From NCBI GenBank assembly GCA_002633005.1, contig NMRA01000100.1:148469-212468 (forward strand): a DNA stretch of 64,000 nucleotides. Reading direction: 5' to 3'. Source of the DNA: Phoronis australis (lineage: Eukaryota; Phoronida; Phoronidae). Below the pieces are notes generated by a model, which worked only from the letters and a program-made list of their open reading frames with translations, had not been told where the DNA came from and searched no databases. This document shows positions 21,901 through 36,900 of the stretch, one piece after another (within the stretch, counting starts at the first letter, position 1; every line of letters begins with the position of its first letter). Made by a program: the position numbers and the translations under genes.

Positions 21901-24900
21901 AGCCTTTAATTGGTTCCCGTTATGTTCGTTATTATGACAACAAGAACGTGGAGGCCATCAGTGACCAAGGAAAATGCTTCAGCGTTTATTGAGGTTCAGC
22001 AAACCTTAAAATTCTGAATTAGAAATTGGCAAATGCTCGCATTGATTGCAACTCGAGTTGCTGGTTTGTGCGGCAACAATTTTCGGTAATGTTTTAGACC
22101 CCAAAGCAATCTGGTTAAGAATTCAACATCGACGCCTAAGCGGGGCAAAATGCAGCCCTTTGTTTTGCATGTTATTGCTTTTTTGAATCCGCATATATCA
22201 ATGTGAAAAGTTTTCACCTGAAATGGATTTCAGATATTTTGCAAAGTTGATTTGTAGAAGTTAGAATTCTTGAATTAGTTGCTCTTTTAATTGCACACTG
22301 CATACTAATTTGAAGTCAAAACTGCTGTTGTGTGGGTGGATGGGTGTGTGGGTGGGTTGATGTGTGGGTGGGTGGGTTTAAATGACGTAGTCTTTTGATA
22401 TAGGCTTCTTTGCAACAACAATTGATTTGATGACATTCTTTCTGATTGTCAATATGCTAGTAGGTGCCTTTTTAATGGTCAACTTTGTTAGATTTAAAGT
22501 ATAGTCCGTAATGCCTTGATTACCATGGTTGATTCAAGAAACTTGTACAAAATTTGCGTCTTCCAAGTAGAGAAGACTGTTGGTATGGTTACTTTTCAGT
22601 TATTTTATGAAAAAAGGATTGTCGAAAACTTGTATCGCAATTTTTTAAGCTGCTTTGCTACAGCTGTCAAAATTTTACCATTTTTTTGGCCGCTGTGCAG
22701 TTCAAGACACCCAAATGTTGAAGCTGAATTTGTTTTTGCTGAGAAATTCCACATACCAATGTCCCATTTTTGACATTTTTGATATGAAATAGGTGATGAT
22801 TTACCACGCTGTTTTCAATGTCTTGTATTGTCTTCAAATGTAGGTTTGACACAATGCAATCTGGCATATGGAAAGACATCAGTGTTGGTCTTGTTTACAA
22901 AGCCCTCTGGGTACTGGGCCAAGACACAAATCAGCTATAAACATACAAGATATGACTTGAGTAGTGCATGCTGTTGGTAGAGACTTCTCTACCGCCTTGA
23001 CACAGCTTTGCATTTATGTGGAAAGGTCATTATAAATGGGATGTGTGGGTACAACTGGCAACACCTCAATACAGGTGATCAATGGACAAGGCTATGTCAG
23101 TTTAAGTTCTGTCTACAAATAGGTAATTGGTGCCATTTTGCTCTGTGCACTAGAACTTACGTTTTGTCACCCAACTTGACCTAAGCCCATTGGATGCAGT
23201 GTAGTTCTATTCTTGTGCTCTTTTCCTGGTTAGTGCAAGCATTTATTCCGTTATGATTATTTTATTTTCAGGCCAAAGCTAAATATGAGCGTGAAGAGCG
23301 TAGGCTGGAGCGAGCCAAGGAGCGGGGTGATGATAAATGGATGTTACCATCTGTGAGCGCTCGACTGGAACAGGAACAGGTAAATAATGAGTGCAAGGTC
23401 AAAGATTGCGTTTCACTTCTGTTCATTTTGCTACGCGGTGCCACCTTGTGGCGTCGTGAGTGAAACGGGAACTCCAGTTTGCCAAATACATTTCTTGCAA
23501 CCTTGAAGGTAGACTCCAAATGTCAGATACTGAAAACTTACGATCTGGGAAGTTGAAAATCTGAAAGATGAGCTGGACACCGGTATAGCTACGCTTTTCT
23601 CAAGTGAGCACTCTCAACTTGTGGGACATCATGCCCAGACAAGTAACACATGAAAAGATGATCGTGATGGGAATGCTGAAAATTTTGTTGATCAATTTTT
23701 TGTGAGCAAAATTATGCTATTGACGTAATCCATTGTCTTGGAATCTGCGGCTATTGTTACATGTGCCCATAGGGTGGTCATGGTCTTATAGTAAATGGAG
23801 AGTCAGAATGCACTTATCCCGAGTGTTATGAACATTTTAACGAAATTAAAGTGGGTAAGGTCCCACACTATCCTTGTAAAAAGTCCGAAAGTGTATAATT
23901 AATAGTCTGATGAAAATATTCCTTTTATCAGGAACTTTATTGCAAATACCTTTGGGGGGCAATTCTGTCACTGGAAATTTCCAGCATCTGAATATTTTTC
24001 CCACACTGGTTGGTTTCATTGTTTACGTGTACTCTTGTTCTCAACAGTTTTCAGAGGAATGTACATACCAAGCTGGCTATATACTAAACACTGTCTCTAG
24101 ATCAGCTGTATAGGTTGCCATGGCAGCGCACAGACTAGTACCCAAGGCAACAACATGTACCTTTCTGGTGCTATTGCTTGACATTTTAGTGCAGCCTGTA
24201 TGCGAGTTTTTGGGCATGAAGCTCTGGGAATATTGTAGACAGCTTGTAAGTCATGGCAACATGGCTGGTATTTCCCAAACATCTATGGTGACTCCTGTTT
24301 AACAATAGATCGCCGTGTATTTTAAATGAGAACACTGGATTTTGGCTAGATTTTTCTAGCCCCGAGATACCTCTGCGGTTAAGTACATCCTCTGTTCTGA
24401 GGTCAGCACCTGTCACGCAGCTTTCAGAGTGTTCTGGATGTAACAGATGACAGTTGAGCCATCCACCCAGTCCCAGACAGTATCTCAGCCTGCATCTGCC
24501 AGGTCAGGACTTCCGGATTTCCTGCTAAACTGGGTTGGCCTCCAATAAAGGTGCACTTCAAAGTTTAAACTGGATGTGTTCCACTATAGAGTGTTTTTTT
24601 TTTTAGAAAAATGAGATTGTTTGTGTTAACCATGTATATGTGCAGTGCGGATCTTGTACCTGGGATATGTGTTTGTGATGAACTGCATTGTATTGTGACG
24701 AGTACGTGCAACACACAGAGACAATTCACAATTATTGTCATCGTCACCCATGGACAAACCGTACACCTTAGGGGGAAAGAATTGCTGCGAGTGTATGCTT
24801 TTGACTTTTTAAACATGGCGATGTCAAAAGACAGAATTCTATTTTGTTTTAGCCGAATTATTTGATTTTTCTCTTTATTAAGACATTTGAAACATGCAGA

Positions 24901-27900
24901 AATTTTGCCAAGATCCAGTTACAGCAGATGCTCATCAGTTTCCCAGAAAATTAACTGCCAACGAAATCATTTCTCAAATGCTTACTCCTTTGCCACAATC
25001 ACTTGCTTGTTGACTGCGGGACACTCTCTATGAAAAAGTGCAATGTTTTTTCTTATACTTTATATATTTTGGTAAACTTTATGAAATATAAGTCCACTTG
25101 TCCATCGTATTGTATGCTAAATTGAAGCGCAAAAAACATTTGTCATAATGGTGGTTTCCTTGGTGGCTAGTGGCCTTGCCAGCGTCCATCGCTTGTGGCT
25201 GCATTCAGACAACTTTTCAGATATTTTTGTTCCCCCTCGCTTATCATAAATTATCCGTCATTTATCAATACAACCATTCTTCTCATAGTTTGCTGAAAAT
25301 TAATTCCACGATTGTAGCAAATTAGTCCAGCATTTATGTACCTTTGAAACTTGATTGCAGTTCACCAAACACGTTAACTCGAATAATGACCCAAAACATT
25401 TTTTTAATTCTCATACATATTTTCAATGGGAGGGAATCCAGATTTAAGCGTGATGTGCATTCGCGAAAATTCAGTGAAAGTGGGGAGTGGTCACTAACAA
25501 GGTCAATCTGGAGCCTTACAGTTTTACTTACAATGAGTAAATTTTTCACACCAAGCGGGATCCGCAACATTGTTGTGTGTTTTCCAAGGCCTTGTTACCA
25601 TGGCTGCAGATAATCAAATTTTACCGAGTGTTGCTTCACGTTTTGTATATGGTGCAAATCATGCTAATAATGGAGCGTTGTTGCTGAGAATTTTGACAAA
25701 CTAAATTGACACTTTTCTTCCATACTGTGTGTTTATAAAATAACTTGTAGGTATGGTTAAATGTCTTGTTAGTATTGGTTATTAATACCATGCCTTGTTC
25801 TGGAGTCCTAGCATTACTATACCATATTGTTTGGGAAAATTCTGCTTCAATCAGTAGCTACAGCTACTTTTCTTGTTGGTGGTAATCATTTTTTGGTTTC
25901 CCAACTTTTTGATGTTTTAAACACTCAATCTCAACAGTCAAAGTGCATTCAGCTGTTCTCTATAATTGCTTAGGTGCATTTTATTTTACCAGATCAGCTG
26001 GGTGTTATGTTGAAGTTTAATGCACTTGTTTTTACTCAAATCACTCCGCAACTGCCTAAGCCACAAACAGCAACACAAGCATACTGCTCTGTGTACAGAC
26101 ACCTGAAACCCCAGTTGAAATAAATTAAGATGACCCTCTGCGTGGAGGGACTGATGTCAGTGGGCACAGTTGGTCTAATGTTGTTGCATGGGTGACATTC
26201 ATAGACGTTTTTTTTTGTTTTCTGTATTCCGTGTTTTAATTAACTGAGAAGGGAGGTGTCTGTGTTTTTCCATTTACAGTGTTTGTTAAGGTAATTAAAA
26301 TTGTAACTGGCATTTCGAAATACTTCTTTAAGCCATTCTGTAATTAGAATTTTGCCTTCCTAAAATTTATTAGCAGCCTTTTTTGCTGTTGACAGAATTA
26401 GTCATCTTGGCAGGAAAATTGTATTTTGTCTTATTACTGTCTTGTACAGTTTCCTGATAGCCGGTATTGGGACTGTGAGATTTTTTAAGCAACTGTTTAA
26501 TATTTGCCAGTTGTTTACATCAATTAGTCTCAGGTAATTAGTTGCAGCTTCAATGGTCTAGACTAATTAGATGCTTTCCTCCAGTGTAATTGCATCTGGT
26601 GTACTAAAGGAAATGTGAGTTAGCTGCCACCATGTTGGGTAAACAAATCATGATTACTGTCAAGTTCAGTGGAGACAAATCCCTTGACTGTGGTCACCAT
26701 CTGTAGTGTAAAGTACAATAAACCATTTTTGGTGTAGATTTTCTCAAAACTGTAGTAGTTGGAATTGTCATCTATAAAGCCTTTTCTGTATTTCATATTT
26801 GACGCCAAATTAATTTTAAAAATAAATTCATGGGCGATGGGTAACTCGACATTAGAGGAGGCAGTGTGGCCTGATTGATAAGTGCCCGCTTTCTTTACTC
26901 GAGGTCGTGGGTTCGAGTCCCACCAGGTCACACTGCTAAACCCTTGAGCCAGGTTTTTAGCTCCTCAGCTCGCTTTTAACCACATATTAATAAAGCATAA
27001 AAATATTTCCAGGTGATCAGTGCAATGGGCCGACATGCGAGGCCTGCGCACGTCTGGTACAACGTGTATCAGACCGCCTGCAATTATTTTCTTTATATAA
27101 CTCGACATTATTCAGTCGGTGCCCATGAAGAGAGAGACCTTGCTTTTTACCAGGGATGAATTGATAACAGATAGCAGTTCATCAGCTGGGAGGGAGTGTG
27201 CGCTAGGAGTCCTATGTGAATGGCTGAAATAGTGAAATATTGCATTTCTGTAATAAGACCCCTGTTGTGCACTTGACTACTTAGTGAAGTTGCATATTCT
27301 CTAGTACTTCACCTTTGACATTCAGAAGAAAATAGTCCATTTTGAGAATTGAGTAAATCGGTGGCGTGATAAGTGTTCATAAATCTACACTTTCTGCTGC
27401 AGAAGGTGGGTTGTGTACAATGACATGGTACGTTCACATAGAGACTAAGACACTTGTGTAAAGCTGTGCCTATATCCGAACTCGGGCGCTCCTGCTTATT
27501 TATGAAACATTTGAGTGATGCCTGCCAATGAGTCCCTCCATTGGTTACTGCAGATTTTGACCTAGTTAATCAATACATTAAAAACACTACATAAGCATCA
27601 AAATGCCAAAAAATCACTTGAGAGATCCCCAAATATTTTTGACTTATGGTTGCGTAGGACTCGTGTACTGTGGAGCATAGCTGCAATGTATTGTAGTATA
27701 GTGGCACTCAACAATTTTTGCTGATTTGGGGCTCGTTATTATCTATAAGCCCAGCTTTACGATATAGTGGCATGTGACTAATGTTTTCTGTTTCCTGTAA
27801 TATCTGTGGAGTATAAATAAGTATGTTTCATCATCGTCATCATCATCACCATCATCATCACCATTGAGTCAGCTTCCAATAGTCTGTAACACAGGATGTA

Positions 27901-30900
27901 CAAAACCTGGAAATATGAATAGTGTACTGGGCCAAAGGGTTCAAAAACCTTGCACAAAGTCTATTGAAACTGAATCCAAAGTCAATTTTCCATCTTTTAC
28001 AACTAGCGGAAGTGCAGCTGGCTACTTGAAAAACGAGCAAAAATACACTGAATCAACAGTTTTCATCCAAAGCCACCATTTGCATGTAATAACTACGAAC
28101 TAAGAGACAGCGCATTCAGGCTGCCAAAACTCCAGATTGCAGAAATCAGATTTTTACAAAATTGATTCGAAGTTTCTGAACTTCTGAAGCCAAGTACCTG
28201 AATTTCCTGCTTAATTTCAACTTCCCGCTTGCAAGCAGTAAAGGTTTAAGAAAAGCTACTGCTGGGCAAAAAGTTGGTAAAAGAGTCAACATCTGGCAAT
28301 CTGTCACTTGGAACAGATTCAAAAATCAAACAAATGCCATCCATACCCTTTACATGCAGCAGAGAACTTAAAATGCTCATCCAACCGAGCAAGCGCTAAT
28401 TTTTAATGATATCGGGGAAGGAAAATTAACCATGGCTCAAAAAATATTGAGTCATGCAGTTTAGCGCCATCTTTTGTAGGGACAGCGCAGTCATGCGTAA
28501 GAATATCCAAATAAATAGTCTGAAGTCATTTTGTCTGTTTGGTGAACCTTGAGCCTTGTGGCCACGAGTACTGAACCAACTTAGTATTACTTTACAAGGG
28601 GACCTAAAATAATGACATCTCCATGAACCCAGTAGTTTAGTTCTTTTGTATCACTTGTTTTAATTGGTAGGATGCGTCCTTGAAGTCTAAAAAGACGAAA
28701 AAGGACAAGAAGAAACATAAGGAGAAGAAGAAGAAGAAAAAGAAGCATAAGTCGAGCTCTAGTGAATCAGTAAGTGTTTAGTGTTTTAGGTAATTGAAGG
28801 AGTCATGTTTACTTGATATTTAAATGGAAGGATTTTATCACTGTTTTTAAAGAGGCATGGAATGCAAAAGCTTGTCAAAAATATCCTTTAAACAATTCTT
28901 GGGGAAGGTTACGATCTCGTAACGTCTACTACAGAGTTATTCACTTTTCCCTGTGAGGATATTTCTAGAAAAAATCACAAAAATTGCTGAAATACACGAA
29001 AAGGAAAAACTCTGTAGTCACCACAAAGTTTCTAATCTCCCTCCCATGTATGATAAATGCCGATGTGCGCTCGCAGTCATTCGACAAATAGCTGACTGAC
29101 AAGGTGGATATTAACGGCAGATGATCACGTGTGACTGGACTTCGAATCTGAGGTTGACAGCACAGAATGAGACAAGCCAGTGAAGCAAGCAATTTTCCAA
29201 AAAATAATTCCAAGTGAATTTTAGAATATATTTGAATACTAAGATATCTTTATAACTATTTTTAATAGTTAGGACTTACATCAATTGCCTGTTAATCGGG
29301 CTGGCTGCTGCTTGAGGTTGCCATTGTTTTGTTTACATCAAAGGCCAAAGGTCACATTTTCCATAGAAAGAAAATTTACTAGGTCTATGTCTTGCCGTAT
29401 CAAACAACGAAACATGCTTTGTCCTGTGGGAGAAAAACGATGAAGTGACGACCAGTTGACAGATTGGGTTTTTGAAATTTGAAACTAAACGAAAAATGCT
29501 TGGACATCAATAGAAATTCAAAATCTTTATGAAAAAAAAACAAAAAATACCTGGCGAGCAGTTTGAATAGTGTTTTAGTGGCAGAGAAATACTCTGAATT
29601 ATGTAATTTAGTATGTTTTTCGGGTTCCAAACCTCTTCAATGTTGTATTAAGCACTGTTCATTTCTAGCAAAGCCCTTTTCTTCTTTAACACTGATAAAA
29701 GATCAACACATTCACTTGTGCTGGTAACTCGGGTGAGGCACCTACATTGAATAACCTGACAGTACTGTGGGGAATCCTGCACCCATCTGGTGTACTGACC
29801 TTTGTGCTGTGACCACATGTAGAGTAATTGAATAAGTGCCTGGTAAGCTTCTTATATCTTACTGTGTTAGTCTGCTGGTAGCATTGTTGTGGACAGTGCT
29901 GACTTAATCCTTTGGTGTGAGTACAGTGTCACTGTGTTGCAGTTGTTGGAAGTGAATGGTCACTACCAGTAGCTGTGGACAGTAAGCCAGGATTTAGGTA
30001 TCCTCACCTCGGGTTGATATCTACGGTAAACCGGTTTGTTAGACCTCACATATGTGCTGTGCTCTACGTCTTCTAAATCTGGTGGATTTTGAGAACAATG
30101 TGCTGAAAATTGACTCGTGTTACGTTTTATTGCAGGATTCTGACAATGAACCAGTCTGGGTTGATAGTAGCGGTGCTGTTCAAAGTGAACCTAGTTCCTC
30201 TGTCAAAGGGCCTACTTTGGAAGTAAGTGCTGTTTTAATTGATTTCACATAATTTTTATGCAGATAATGAATGATTTTACTAGTACACATGAGATTTTCC
30301 TCGTTGTGCTAAAAATTTTGCCAAATTAAGATGCAAAATAGCAGACAAGTGAAATTTTATTTTCTCATTTTTCCATTAAAAGACGTGTTGCACCATATTT
30401 ATGCTTTTCTGTGTTCATGTACCATAAGTGCCACCACGCCATATTTTGAAAAAAGTGTGGACATTGTCAACATTGTTTGAAGCCCTTGAAAATGAAAAAG
30501 GGAAATTTTGGCAAACATTGGTGAGATTATACTACATTTGAGGCACCACAAAGTTCTATAGCTTCACTGCTCTTGTATTGGTTATCTATTAATTGAGAAT
30601 TTCCAAGTACTTGCCACCAAGAAAAACCTCCGGTCTGTGCTCACCTAATTTTGTATGTCAACTGGTTTACTTAAGACTGCAATGTTTTTTTGCTGCAACG
30701 CGTTCATACCACCGGTTACATTTAATAACGTTCCCAGCTTCACTTTCCTATCAACACAACAGTGTCCCATTTTACTGATTCGGTCGCAGGTAATGTGTAG
30801 CTCTTTGACTTAGAATAGCCATTGCAACTCCTCATACTAGCTGGATTTAATAGGGCTGTTCTGGAATACCCACCAGAACTTGAATCCCGCTGTATTTTCC

Positions 30901-33900
30901 CACAATGCCTTAAACATGCGTCAGGCACATTTGGTTCCTCTTTTCGGGCTATTGGAGTTGTCATGTAATTTGTTGCGTGATTGGTTTTCTTGGTTGCATT
31001 ACTCTATTCGTCCTTCCAATGCCAACGAAGTATTACTGCTGTGCTGTGGCCTGCAACTGCAATGTGAGAATGTTTGACTGGAGAAATACCTGTGGATTTG
31101 GGATGTGAAATTCTTTGCCTTCCAGTCATCAATGACAGACACGAAAATGTGCCTCATTTTCAAAACGAGGTCACTGGCTTTCTCGCTTTAGTTTCCTCTT
31201 TTTTGGCCTCTTTTTATCATTATTTTGTCTTTATTCATTCATCAAAATTTTACAACCTACACAATGTTTCTATCATACAAGCCTATTTGTTGAACGATAC
31301 ATCACCTGGAAAATTTTCATCTTTTTTGTCATTGGTCATTCCAAGCCTCGTTCCTTAGACAGGTGCTCCATCTGTGTGCAGTGTGGCTGGAAGACTAGTG
31401 ACATTCCAATTACCCTTTGCTCATCTCTGTTTCACGTCAAGCACATTGATGCATTGGAGGTCAGTCTTCATTTGTGTTGACACTGTGTTGACACATGAAA
31501 GAAAAATAATGCCTTTGAGAGCATGTGATCGAATTGGAAGGATGTAAATACATGTACAGACTCCAAAGGTTCCCAGCTACACTTGAGTAGTGCTTAGATT
31601 GTGGTTTAACCAAGGTGAATGAAGCGTTATTTGCTGAAAATCACCTGGCATACGTGGCATATTAGGATGTGCTATCTAGAGGTTACTATCACCGTTATGT
31701 CATGTTTTGCAGGTTCTTCAATATCCGTCTCTGTCTTGTTGAGACTCTTGAAGACAACAAGATATTTGACCACTTGCAGTCGGAAAATATAAAACTCTAG
31801 AAATGTTACTGACCACTTATATTAAAAAAACTTTCTTGTTGTGCCTTTGCAGCGGGACTCATGGATGACAGACACGCCCGACATCTTTGGTGGTGTTACC
31901 AGGCAACAGCTGCGTGACAAGAAGAGGGAGGAAGAGGATGCGAAGAAGCCTCTGGATCAGAACCTGCTGGATCAGGTAGTTAGAGATGTATAGTTTGCAT
32001 TGTTATCAATAGAGGTCGCTGTAGACTGTCCCCCTCTCTGTGTGTGTAATATGATATTCAGTGTCACTGAGCTCTTTGAAGTTGTCATCATTTTTGTCAG
32101 TTAATGGACTATCTGCTTAGTCATTGAGTAATTTAGTATCCTAGTTCCTTAGTAGCTTCAGATCTCTTATCTTGTGTCAGGCATTTTGAAGTAGGATTCT
32201 TTTGGTCTCTTGAACTCAGAACTAATTTATGAACACCGTCAGTTTGTTACCAGCTAGATTTTTGTGCTTGTTGCATGATATTGTGAAGTTTACTCAACAA
32301 TGTGAGACAGGATGATGAAAGGAGATATTTATCTGGTGTATAGCTTTTGTGCAACGTGGGATCGTGTGCCATGAAAGCAAGACACTAAATACACTTGCTG
32401 CTTGAAATCTTTTCCTATGGAACTGAAATAGTGTTTCTACCTGCAGCTTACTCCCAAGAATTTTGCATTCTAACCTTGCTGACCCAGTGTTTCATTATGA
32501 ACCATTTTGCTTGTAAAAGACCTTGCCCGTGAAATACTTACCTTTTACTCGCATGAATTTGGCAATGCGTGGTCTTTTGTGTTCTTGTTTTTCTCGCAAG
32601 AAAATTGCTTTACGGAACATGGTCCTGGTGCAGATGTGAAATGTGACACGAATATTTTTGTTATTTCGTCTTCTTTCTTCAGCCTGGTCAGCATGAACTG
32701 GAGTTGAATCCATATTGGAAGGACGGTGGCGTTGGACTGCCAGAGGAAGAGAAGGCACAGCCGCCAACAGAGAGCTACTCTCTTGATTGGCTTAGAAAGG
32801 CTTATAGGCGGTGTCAGGAGATGGCTGAAGAACAGGGCAAGGGGTTAGAGGAGGTGGCAGCTGAGAGGTGGGGGGTGAGTTCTATGTGACAGATGGATAA
32901 GGCAGGGTGCAGTGAACTTTCCTGCAATTTATCACTGGATTATGGTGGGCATGTGAATAACTTATTTATTCTAATTTGGCAACAAAAACAAACATTTAGA
33001 ATTTTCATTCTGTCATTACCATGGCGTTTAGTGCACAGAAGTTGGGATTTTTTATGCGCCCACATATTTATATGTGGACGCATTATGCGTCTGGCATCCG
33101 GTGCTCTATATATGTTCCATTCATGAATGGGAGGGCATGAGCGAACTTTCAGACTGATCCGTCTACCTGTGTGCCCCCTAGTGACAATTTTAGTTTTTTA
33201 CGCTTACCTTTGTATCTTCAAAAGTCCTGAATGGATTTTCATGAAATTCAGTATGTATGCACCTGTGAATGAAATGACGCTATCCTCCCGTTTTCGGATG
33301 GATTGGACGTAGTTTGCACCACCTAGTGGCCATTTTTACTGTTTTCGAGTCTGTTTTTTGCGTCCGTCTTACTATGAAGAGGATGGTTGACGATGATTTT
33401 CTGATGATTTCGACTACAGTTTTTTTTTTGCGCCTATGGCTGTACCTCCTAAACCGTTCGCTGGATCTTTACGAAATTGAGTAAGTATATTTATATGATG
33501 TTAACAATGGACGGCGACAACTTTTGGACAGATCTGACTACTGGTGTGCCCCCTAGTGGCAATTTTATTTTTTTTACGTTTACCTTTGTATCTTCAAAAG
33601 TCCTTAATGGATTTTCATGAAATTTAATATGTAGGCACCTATTAGTGAGGTGATGCTATCCTCCCGTTTTGGGGTGGATTCGACGTAGTTTGCGCCACCT
33701 AATGGCCATTTTTACTGTTTTTGAGTCTGTTTTTTGTGTCCACCCCTCCATCAACCAAACCGCTCAAAGGATGATTGTGAAAATTGGCATGTATGTGCTT
33801 ACTATAAAGAGCACGGTTGACGATGATTTTCCAATGATTTCGACTACTGTGGCACCTCCTAGTGGCAGTTTCGTTTTTGATGCTCCCATGGCTGTATCTC

Positions 33901-36900
33901 CTGAACCGTTCGCAGGATCTTTACTTAATTTAGCAAGTGTATTTATATGATGTTTACTACGGATGACGACTACTTTCGGACAGATCTGACTACTGCTGTG
34001 CCCCCTAGTTGCAATTTTAATTTTTTTACGTTTAACTCAGTATCTTCAAAGGTTCTCAACAGATTTTCATAAAATTTTAAATATAGGCATCTATTGGTGT
34101 AATGACGCTATCTTACTGTTTTTGGATGGAATCGAAGTATTTTGCATCACCTAGTGCCACTTTGGCTGTTTTCAAATCTTGTTTTTGGTGTCCACCCTTG
34201 TATCAACCAAATCATTTGAAAATTGGCATATATGTGCTCAGTGTGAAGATGACCTTTGATGATGGTGACTAACTACTGTGGCACCTCCTAGTGGTAATTT
34301 TGTTTCGCGCCCATAGTTGTATCTCCTAAACCCACTGCAGGATCTTTACTAAATTTAGTAAGTGTATTTATATGAAGATAACAACAGTTGACGACGACTT
34401 TCAGGCGGATCCAACGGACACTGTGCCCACTAGTGGCAATTTCATTTTATTCTGTTTTCCTTTGTTTCTCGGAAGTTCCTTGACAGATTTTTATGAAATA
34501 TGGCATGTTCCTGTTTTTGAATGGATTATATGTTTTTGCGCCATCTAGTGGCCATTTTTATGATACAAATAAATAACCCTAAAAGCACACCATTTGCAAT
34601 GCATTTGTTGGCACATTTCAACGCTCCGCGTTGCTCTTGTTTATTTTAGCTATATCAGCTATTGAATACAATGTTGGCTATTATTTTTCTGCGAAGCTGA
34701 AGAGGGCCCGAGAATTTGATGACTCTGATGGCCGTGTTACTGTGCACGGGGCTCGAGCAATCTGAAAACAAAAGCCATTTTACATTATTTGTAATATCCA
34801 GAAATGATTTGATTTCAGTCATTACAAAAATTGAAAAGCCTGATCGCAGATGCTGAGGACAAAGAAAGCCAGCAGAAGGGAAGATTTAGGAGGGAGAAAC
34901 CTGGTGACTATTACGATAGATCAGGAGCACGCCCTCATGGACATTCTTCACCTCATTACAAATCAAAAAATGTACGTGAACGTTCGCGGTCACCTAAATA
35001 TAGGTCAAGATCTGAACGAGAACATTCTAGTGGCTCTAGGTCACGGCGTGATAAATCTAGATCGCCAGTTTACAGGTCAAAGTCTGAAAGAAAAAGATCA
35101 CGTTCACCAAAGTCAAGGTCAAGAAAAAGTAGGTCAAGGTCTCGGTCAAGGTCACCCAAAATGAGGCGTGACGCTGATGGTAAATATTCTCACAGCTATG
35201 ACCGATACAAGGACTCGCTCAAAGATGCTAGCGGTAGTAAGTTAAAATCACTGAGTGGGAAGTTTTTAAAGCCAGGTGAATCGGTTTCATCCTCGACAGA
35301 TTCCGGTAGGAGTAGCGTGCCGGGCTGGAAGAAGAAAGGCTTTCTGAAGCCTGGTGAAGGTAGTAGTGAGTCTTCTAGTGTCAAGGAGAAGGATCGTAGC
35401 CATAGCGATACTCCGAGCTGGAAAAAGAAAGAGCAGCAGGAGTATCAGAAGCCAGCGGAACAACACAGGAAATCATCCTCGGGTAAGTACTGGGTGTGAT
35501 AGAAACGATTAGCTTTTATGTAACACCTCTGGTCTCAAGTTTCTTGGCACGTCTGTAGAAGAACTAGGATTGCTAAGATGCCATCGATAACAGTAATAGA
35601 TGTTATTCCAACAAGTTTGGTTGTAATAAACTTGACTTCCTTTTTTCAATCACTGTGTGTCTCAATATGTTTGTACAGGCTACATATAATTCTTGCTGAA
35701 CTGATGTAGAACCTTGGTTGGTGTTTGTATTACCGGGGCCTAGGGACTAATCTCCAGCCTGTCAACTCCCAAATTATTTTTGACATTTTCTGTTCGATTT
35801 TAGTGTGAACTCAATATTAATGTCTGCACTCTCGTACATGACTTGTGTCTATTGTTATGTTGCAATTGATGGACCCAGCTTTAAAATTATAAGATCATGT
35901 TAGAATTCAAAATCTAGAGTTTGTACAGACCTGGTTAAAACTCATCTACATAAGCTATTATGTACTCAAGTATGCAATTATCAACTCTTCCTCAAGTTCG
36001 TACTTAAGTTCAGAGTTGAGAGGTCAGAGATTAGATCAGGAACCCAGGTTGATTCCAGTATTTGAACAGCATTGATCGTGACATAATTCGCTTTCAGACT
36101 CTAGCAGTTCAAGCAGTGATTCATCGTCTGAAGTGGAAGGGGATCCCGGCGGTGATCCAAGACCTGCCCAAGACGAGGTGACCATTTTGTCTGAACAGCA
36201 GATGAACGAGATAGGAGCGAAAATAATTCGAGCGGAAATCATGGGTGATGAGGTTAGTAAAGCATGTAGTCAAAGCCATAGCTTATGCATTCATGACACG
36301 CTAACTTTGTATACCCTGTTGTTACATTCGGTATGTTTCCTGGCCGGGAAAGTTTGTAGCTTAAACGGAGAGTTGAACAGGAGATTTGCGGGTTATGGTT
36401 AGGACATGACAATGTCAAGGAAGAATTTCTGATTATGGAAGTCGCTCATTGAACTGCCCTGTGGCTGTCTTAAAGCTCACATCATGAAAATTGACATGAT
36501 CCTGTGCAGCTGGGTACATACTGATTTGGTGTAGACAGAGCTCCAGTGTTGTTGGTAGCAGATATGTTCCAACAGCTCAACTGAAGATTGCTGGATAACA
36601 AAATGGCGGATATGAAACTCGTTTCGTTTTATAAGAATCTTAAGGCCGTTGGTCCAGTTATTCTGTAACTTACTTCACACCTTCGCTCCCTACTTGATCT
36701 CCCGGGTGTAAACGTTCACTTGGTAGACATTTAAAGTTTGGAAGTCAACACAAACTTTGAAACAGATTTTTGGGGGATTATTGTCCGACTTTGATCTTCG
36801 CAGTGGCCCTGGTTGCCAAACACAATCTGAGGTCGATTTGGCGACCTGCACTGTTATGTAACAATTGTCTCCTGGGTGGCGTCCACCAGAATTTTCAATG

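Larger units (their letters stand above)
12946..23271. other. distal part of CWF19L2 intron 1, no supported exon
   Basis: This 10-kb stretch holds the minisatellites listed separately, and possibly a first exon and promoter of the receptor gene near its left end. Open frames at 16184-16441 and 21398-21847 (minus) are the longest but match no family known to me. They are about the size expected by chance in AT-rich DNA of this length. Confidence 0.5.
23380..28670. other. CWF19L2 intron 2
   Basis: A 5.3-kb intron. It contains the tRNA-SINE at 26842-27110 and a CAT microsatellite. At about 23439 GTGCCACCTTGTGG resembles an inverted CTCF core outside any repeat. No further exon was seen. Confidence 0.6.

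Noticed and set aside
26855-26935. A tRNA-like segment with a perfect B box
   Set aside because: The A box is poor and a cloverleaf could not be drawn. The segment continues into a non-tRNA tail and is flanked by target-site duplications, so it is a SINE and not a tRNA gene.
34850-35164. Second open frame over CWF19L2 exon 7
   Set aside because: It is a by-product of the repetitive arginine-serine codons; the phase-compatible frame is the one joined by flanking exons.
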